Below are positions 59,996 to 64,000 of a DNA stretch of 64,000 nt, piece by piece. Position numbers and translations under genes: made by a program. A model generated the notes under the pieces. It was not told the origin of the DNA and did not search any database. It saw nothing but the letters and a program-made list of their open reading frames with translations. Origin of the DNA: JAGNLV01 sp964612145. GTDB taxonomy: Bacteria; Zixibacteria; MSB-5A5; GN15; FEB-12. Where the stretch lies: NCBI GenBank assembly GCA_964612145.1, contig CAZTBP010000007.1, positions 1 through 64,000 on the forward strand, given 5' to 3'. The number at the start of each line of letters is the position of its first letter. The first letter of the stretch is position 1.

Positions 59996-62900
59996 ATGAA
60001 ATTCGACACCCTCAAAGACAACTTCTCTCTGCCAGCCACCGAAAAACAGGTGCTCGCGTACTGGGACGAACACGACGTCTTTGCCGCCTCCCAGAAAGCG
60101 GCCGAAAACCGCCCGCACTTCGTCTTCTACGAAGGCCCACCGACCGCAAACGGTAAACCGGGCATCCACCATGTCATTGCGCGGACGGTCAAAGACCTCA
60201 TCTGTCGCTATAAGTACATGCAGGGCTTCCGGGTAGACCGCAAAGGCGGCTGGGACACCCACGGCCTGCCGGTCGAAATCGAAGTCGAGAAAAAACTCGG
60301 CCTGGACTCCAAGGCCAAAATTATCGAATTCGGTATCGATAAATTCAACGCCGAATGCCGGACGTCAGTGTTCACCTTCCTCGACCAGTGGAACAAAATC
60401 ACCCGCCGTATCGGCTACTGGCTGGACCTCGACGACGCCTATGTCACACTCAAAAACGATTACATCGAATCGGTCTGGCACATTCTCAAGACACTGTACG
60501 ACCGTGACTTAATCTACCAGGGCTACAAGACCGTGCCGTTTTGCCCGCGCTGCGGCACCGGGCTGTCCTCACACGAGGTCGCCCAGGGCTACGAAATGGT
60601 CAAGGACCCGTCGATCTTCGTCAAGGTCAAGGCGGCCAACGATGATTTCTCATATCTCGTCTGGACCACCACGCCCTGGACGTTGCCGTCAAACGCCGCG
60701 CTATGCATGGCTCCGGAGGCCGACTATGTCATGATCGAGCACGAGGGGGAAAAACTGGTTCTGGCCGAGGCGCTGGTCGAAAAAGTTATCGGCGAGCCGA
60801 AAGAGCCGCTTAAGAAGTTCAAAGGAAAAGACTTCCTGAAACGCAAATACGAGCCGCTGTTTGACTACTACTACGCCGACCACAAAAACGACGCTTTCTA
60901 TGTTATCAACGGCGACTTTGTCACTCTCGACGACGGCACCGGGATCGTGCATATCGCCCCCGGGTTCGGCGCCGATGACTACGAAGTCGGCAAAAAGTAC
61001 GGCCTGCCGGTCCTCCAGGCAATCGAGCCCAACGGCCTGTTTAAAGACATCGCGGACAAGTACAAAGGAATGTTTATCAAAAATGCCGATGTCGAAATCA
61101 TCAAGGATCTCAAGATCGCCGGCAGGATGTTCAAGAAGGAAATCTACGAGCATAATTACCCGTTTTGCTGGCGCTGCGACAGCCCGCTGATCTATATTTC
61201 ACGACAGTCGTGGTACATCAAAACGACCGAGTTCAAAGAGCAGCTGATCAAAAACAACAACCGGATCCGCTGGCAGCCGGACGAAATTCGCTCCGGCCGC
61301 ATGCTCAACTGGCTGGAGAACAATGTCGACTGGGCCCTCTCCCGCGAACGGTTCTGGGGTACACCGCTGCCGATCTGGATCTGCGACGACGAGCGCTGCG
61401 GCGCCCAGCGAGCGGTCGGCTCGATCGAGCAGCTTCGCAAGGAGGGGATCAATGTCCCCGACGAGGTCGACCTGCACAAGCCAATGATGGACGAGGTCAA
61501 GCTCACCTGTGAATGCGGCAGCACGATGACCCGGGTGCCCGAGGTGATCGACGTCTGGTTTGATTCGGGTGCAATGCCGTATGCCCAGTGGCACTACCCG
61601 TTTGAAAACGAAGATGAGTTTAAAGCTAAGTTCCCGGCCGACTTCATCTCCGAAGCGGTCGACCAGACCCGGGGCTGGTTCTATTCACTGCTGGCGATCG
61701 GCACCATGTTGTATGATAAACCGGCGTTCAAGAATGTGATCGTGCTGGAAATGATCCTCGACAAAGAGGGCAAAAAGATGTCCAAGCACAAAGGGAACGT
61801 GCTCGATCCGTTCGTCACGGTCGATGAATACGGCGCGGATCCGGTGCGTTGGTACATGGTCTCGACCTCCAATCCCTGGCTGCCGACCAAGTTTGACATC
61901 GCCGGATTAAAGGAAGTCATCCGCAAGTATTTCGATACCCTGCGCAATACGTACTCCTTTTTCGCGATGTATGCCAACATCGATGAGATCACGGACAAAG
62001 CCGCCGAGGCCGGGCAGACAATCGATGCCTATCTTCAGAGCAAGGCGGGCGATCCAACCCGGTTCGACCGGTGGATCACCTCGCGCTTCAACAGCCTGGT
62101 GCGTGATGTCACCGCCCAGTTTGACAACTACGAAATCACCCGGCCGGTGCGTGCCATGCAGAACTTCGTCATCGAGGAGCTGTCCAACTGGTACGTGCGG
62201 AACAACCGCCGACGGTTTTGGGCCAAAGCGGATGATCCGTCGAAAATGCGGGCATACCTGACCCTGTACCGCATGCTCGAGGGCGTCTGTCACCTGACGG
62301 CCCCGGTCGCTCCATTCCTTTCGGACCGAATCTGGACCGAACTGGCCGGCGTCGATCGCGAGAAACATGGGCTCCCTGTGTCGGTTCACATGACTGAATA
62401 TCCAACGGCGGATGAAAGTCTGATTGATATCGACCTTGAAAACACGATGGACGTCGTCGAGAAAATCGTGTCGCTTGGCCGTGCCGCGAGATCGCGAAAA
62501 AACCTTAAGGTCCGCCAGCCGCTGGCGAAACTGACAGTCAAGCTGCCGAAGAATGTTCCGTTCGAGCAGCTCGAACAATATCTTGGCATTATCAAGGACG
62601 AACTCAATATCAAAGACATCGGCACGGCCGACGATATCGACCGGTATGTAACATACTCAGCTAAACTGAATTTCAAAACGGCCGGTCCGAAACTCGGCGC
62701 CGATGTCAAAAAGGCAGCCCAACTTGTTAACGACCTGCCGTCCGATGAAATCAAATCCTTCGAGCAGTCCGGCACGCTCAAGCTGTCGGACAACGGCAAG
62801 GAATACGTACTGACAGAGGACGATGTCGAGGTAATCCGCAACGAAGAGGAAGGCTTTGCCGTGGAGTCTGATGGACCGGTGACGGTCGCGCTGTCGACCG

Positions 62901-63178
62901 AACTGACCGAAGAGCTCATCAACGAGGGATTCGCCCGCGAGATCGTAAACAAGATCCAGAACATGCGAAAATCCTCCGGATTTGATGTCACCGATCGTAT
63001 TACGGTCAAGGTTGCCTCCTCGGATCGACTCAAGAGTGCCGCTGAGGGCTGGGAAGAGTTCATCCGGCGCGAGACCCTGGCCGACAAGATAGACTTTACG
63101 GATAAGGCCGGCCTGGCCGACGGCACTGAATGGAACATTAACGGCGAGAAAAGCTCAATCGCCGTGGCCCGAGTATAG
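59996..63178 (+). CDS. ileS: Isoleucyl-tRNA synthetase
   Basis: A 1060-aa class I aminoacyl-tRNA synthetase. The HIGH-type motif appears as TANGKPGIHHVIARTVKDLI, a GIHH form that is known in Bacteroidetes-like enzymes. GGWDTHGLPVEIEVEKKLG follows, the editing (CP1) domain includes VWTTTPWTLPSNAALCM, and the second ATP motif is KMSKHKGNVLDP. The length and C-terminal extension (ending WNINGEKSSIAVARV) fit the eukaryote-like class of IleS. ATG 59996 begins the family's usual N-terminus; the frame is open to 59726, but that part has no homologous look. No clear Shine-Dalgarno site. It leads an operon with dksA-like and lspA genes. Confidence 0.95.
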   Translation: MKFDTLKDNFSLPATEKQVLAYWDEHDVFAASQKAAENRPHFVFYEGPPTANGKPGIHHVIARTVKDLICRYKYMQGFRVDRKGGWDTHGLPVEIEVEKKLGLDSKAKIIEFGIDKFNAECRTSVFTFLDQWNKITRRIGYWLDLDDAYVTLKNDYIESVWHILKTLYDRDLIYQGYKTVPFCPRCGTGLSSHEVAQGYEMVKDPSIFVKVKAANDDFSYLVWTTTPWTLPSNAALCMAPEADYVMIEHEGEKLVLAEALVEKVIGEPKEPLKKFKGKDFLKRKYEPLFDYYYADHKNDAFYVINGDFVTLDDGTGIVHIAPGFGADDYEVGKKYGLPVLQAIEPNGLFKDIADKYKGMFIKNADVEIIKDLKIAGRMFKKEIYEHNYPFCWRCDSPLIYISRQSWYIKTTEFKEQLIKNNNRIRWQPDEIRSGRMLNWLENNVDWALSRERFWGTPLPIWICDDERCGAQRAVGSIEQLRKEGINVPDEVDLHKPMMDEVKLTCECGSTMTRVPEVIDVWFDSGAMPYAQWHYPFENEDEFKAKFPADFISEAVDQTRGWFYSLLAIGTMLYDKPAFKNVIVLEMILDKEGKKMSKHKGNVLDPFVTVDEYGADPVRWYMVSTSNPWLPTKFDIAGLKEVIRKYFDTLRNTYSFFAMYANIDEITDKAAEAGQTIDAYLQSKAGDPTRFDRWITSRFNSLVRDVTAQFDNYEITRPVRAMQNFVIEELSNWYVRNNRRRFWAKADDPSKMRAYLTLYRMLEGVCHLTAPVAPFLSDRIWTELAGVDREKHGLPVSVHMTEYPTADESLIDIDLENTMDVVEKIVSLGRAARSRKNLKVRQPLAKLTVKLPKNVPFEQLEQYLGIIKDELNIKDIGTADDIDRYVTYSAKLNFKTAGPKLGADVKKAAQLVNDLPSDEIKSFEQSGTLKLSDNGKEYVLTEDDVEVIRNEEEGFAVESDGPVTVALSTELTEELINEGFAREIVNKIQNMRKSSGFDVTDRITVKVASSDRLKSAAEGWEEFIRRETLADKIDFTDKAGLADGTEWNINGEKSSIAVARV

Positions 63179-63197
63179 AGTAGAGCAGGGACACGCC

Positions 63198-63581
63198 ATG
63201 CGTAAGAATGAAAAAGAAAAACTGCGCAAGCTCTTAAACGAAAAACGCAAAAAGCTTGTCGCGGAAATCAAGGAAACGATGAAGACCAGCTTCTCGGGTA
63301 CGATGGCGGAATCCGACGGCGACATTTCGACCTATTCGTATCACATGGCCGACCAGGCCACCGATGCGATGGATCGCGAAATGGCGTTTATGTATGCCTC
63401 CAAGTCGGGGCGCTTCCTGTACCATATCGATGAAGCCCTGCGCCGAATCGACACCAAGGATTTCGGAAAGTGCATCAAGTGCGGCGAACAGATCGGCATG
63501 GCCCGACTGGAAGCTGTCCCCCACGCCCGGATGTGCATCACGTGCAAAGAAGCCGAGGAACATGGTAAAGGCCGCCGCTAG
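63198..63581 (+). CDS. DksA/TraR-family zinc-finger protein
   Basis: A 127-aa protein with a helical N-terminal hairpin (KEKLRKLLNEKRKKLVAEIK, MDREMAFMYASKSGRFLYHI) and a C4 zinc finger, CIKCGEQIGMARLEAVPHAR followed by MCITC. The region before the finger (ALRRIDTKDFGKC) is typical of the family. DksA-type proteins enter the RNA polymerase secondary channel; many shorter members like this have unknown targets. It lies 20 bp after ileS and overlaps lspA by 20 bp, forming the ileS-dksA-lspA order found in several phyla. Confidence 0.88.
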   Translation: MRKNEKEKLRKLLNEKRKKLVAEIKETMKTSFSGTMAESDGDISTYSYHMADQATDAMDREMAFMYASKSGRFLYHIDEALRRIDTKDFGKCIKCGEQIGMARLEAVPHARMCITCKEAEEHGKGRR

Positions 63582-64000
63582 TTCGCATCGCAGCCTCTAT
63601 GTCCCTGCGGTCATCATCATCCTGATCGCCCTGATCGACCAGGTCACGAAACTCTGGGCTGTCAGTACCCTGAACCCGCAGGACCCGGTGCCGGTATTGG
63701 GCCAATTCCTTCAATTTACGCTCGTGTACAACGAGGGGGGAGCAATGGGAACCAACTTCGGTTCCACCGCCTATTACCTTATCTCCTCGATCCTGATCTT
63801 ACTTTTTGTCCTTTATTATCTTTATGTCAATCGGCATCTTAATCGGGTCGCTATTCCGCTGGCCCTGATCGCCGGTGGTGCGGTTGGGAACATTATCGAT
63901 CGCGTCCGGCTCGGACGGGTGGTTGATTTTATCGATGTCGATATATTCGATGTTGCTTTGTTCGGATACGAGCTCAATCGCTGGTGGACGTTTAATATCG
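63562..64000 (+). CDS. lspA: Lipoprotein signal peptidase (signal peptidase II), 3' end outside the window
   Basis: The first 146 residues of the aspartic protease that removes lipoprotein signal peptides. IIILIALIDQVTKLWAV is the first helix with its conserved Asp, FTLVYNEGGAMG is the family box after it, and GGAVGNIIDRVRLGRVVDFI carries the GNxxDR catalytic Asp region. WWTFNI at the window end begins the FNxAD box that holds the second catalytic Asp, which lies beyond base 64000. The start codon lies inside the dksA-like gene (20-bp overlap), so they are translationally coupled. Its substrates would include the several lipoproteins in this window. Confidence 0.95.
   Translation, partial: MVKAAASSHRSLYVPAVIIILIALIDQVTKLWAVSTLNPQDPVPVLGQFLQFTLVYNEGGAMGTNFGSTAYYLISSILILLFVLYYLYVNRHLNRVAIPLALIAGGAVGNIIDRVRLGRVVDFIDVDIFDVALFGYELNRWWTFNI

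Overview
The window reads as chromosomal DNA of a Gram-negative bacterium of the FCB type. A candidate phylum close to Zixibacteria is my inference, not something shown here. Supporting signs are a TonB-dependent receptor with an N-terminal carboxypeptidase-regulatory-like domain, a FadL/OmpP1-type barrel, Wzi and SLBB export proteins, many lipoproteins with lipoboxes, an IleS of the GIHH/KMSKH type seen in Bacteroidetes, a Rex regulator, a BshB-like deacetylase, and a small exported protein ending in dockerin-like loops. Most of the window is GC-rich. One sampled 60-base line in ileS is about 60% GC, while one in the 57-59.8 kb island is about 40%. TGA is used as a normal stop. I saw no tRNA, rRNA or CRISPR array.

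Layout. 0.2-1.4 kb: an IS3-family element with a 5-bp target duplication, just beyond the stop codon of a propeller lipoprotein. 3-10 kb: exopolysaccharide genes (a HisC-like protein lacking the PLP lysine, a polyprenyl glycosylphosphotransferase, a Wzi-like barrel, an SLBB export protein). 10.5-14.3 kb: a FadL-like barrel, an esterase-fold lipoprotein without its serine, and BshB. 14.4-26 kb (minus strand): an anion symporter, a TlpA lipoprotein, a transsulfuration pair (CBS-like and CGL-like) followed by a propeller gene broken by an in-frame TGA, a membrane spermidine-synthase-like protein, and a second propeller lipoprotein broken by frameshifts. 26-31.4 kb: two tiny zinc-binding paralogues, greA, and an SSS symporter plus TonB receptor under a promoter and TPP riboswitch. 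31.5-38.6 kb: ArsM, an ICMT-like methyltransferase, a TPR protein, a pentaheme cytochrome with a heme-bearing outer-membrane barrel, and Rex with its own operator.

38.7-56.6 kb: alanine racemase, a MITE-like element, a globin, a ferritin-like protein, YggS and a DivIVA-domain protein, purine nucleoside phosphorylase, an ECF sigma factor with a membrane partner, two tandem serine hydrolases, PepF, a BFD-like protein, an HD-GYP protein and a lipoprotein. 56.9-59.8 kb: an AT-rich three-gene minus-strand operon (PD-(D/E)XK-like protein with a winged helix, a soluble Hanks-type kinase, an unrecognised 421-aa protein), flanked by short direct repeats and a truncated zinc-ribbon gene. This is the best candidate for an undescribed, possibly defensive, system. 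60-64 kb: ileS, a DksA/TraR-type zinc-finger gene and lspA, which runs off the window.

How genes work together. The TPP riboswitch ties the TonB receptor and SSS transporter into one thiamine-uptake unit. Rex-type sites link redox state to rex itself and possibly to the cytochrome/porin pair. The CBS-like and CGL-like genes would turn homocysteine into cysteine, with BshB pointing to a bacillithiol-type thiol. The 3-10 kb genes look like surface polysaccharide initiation and export.
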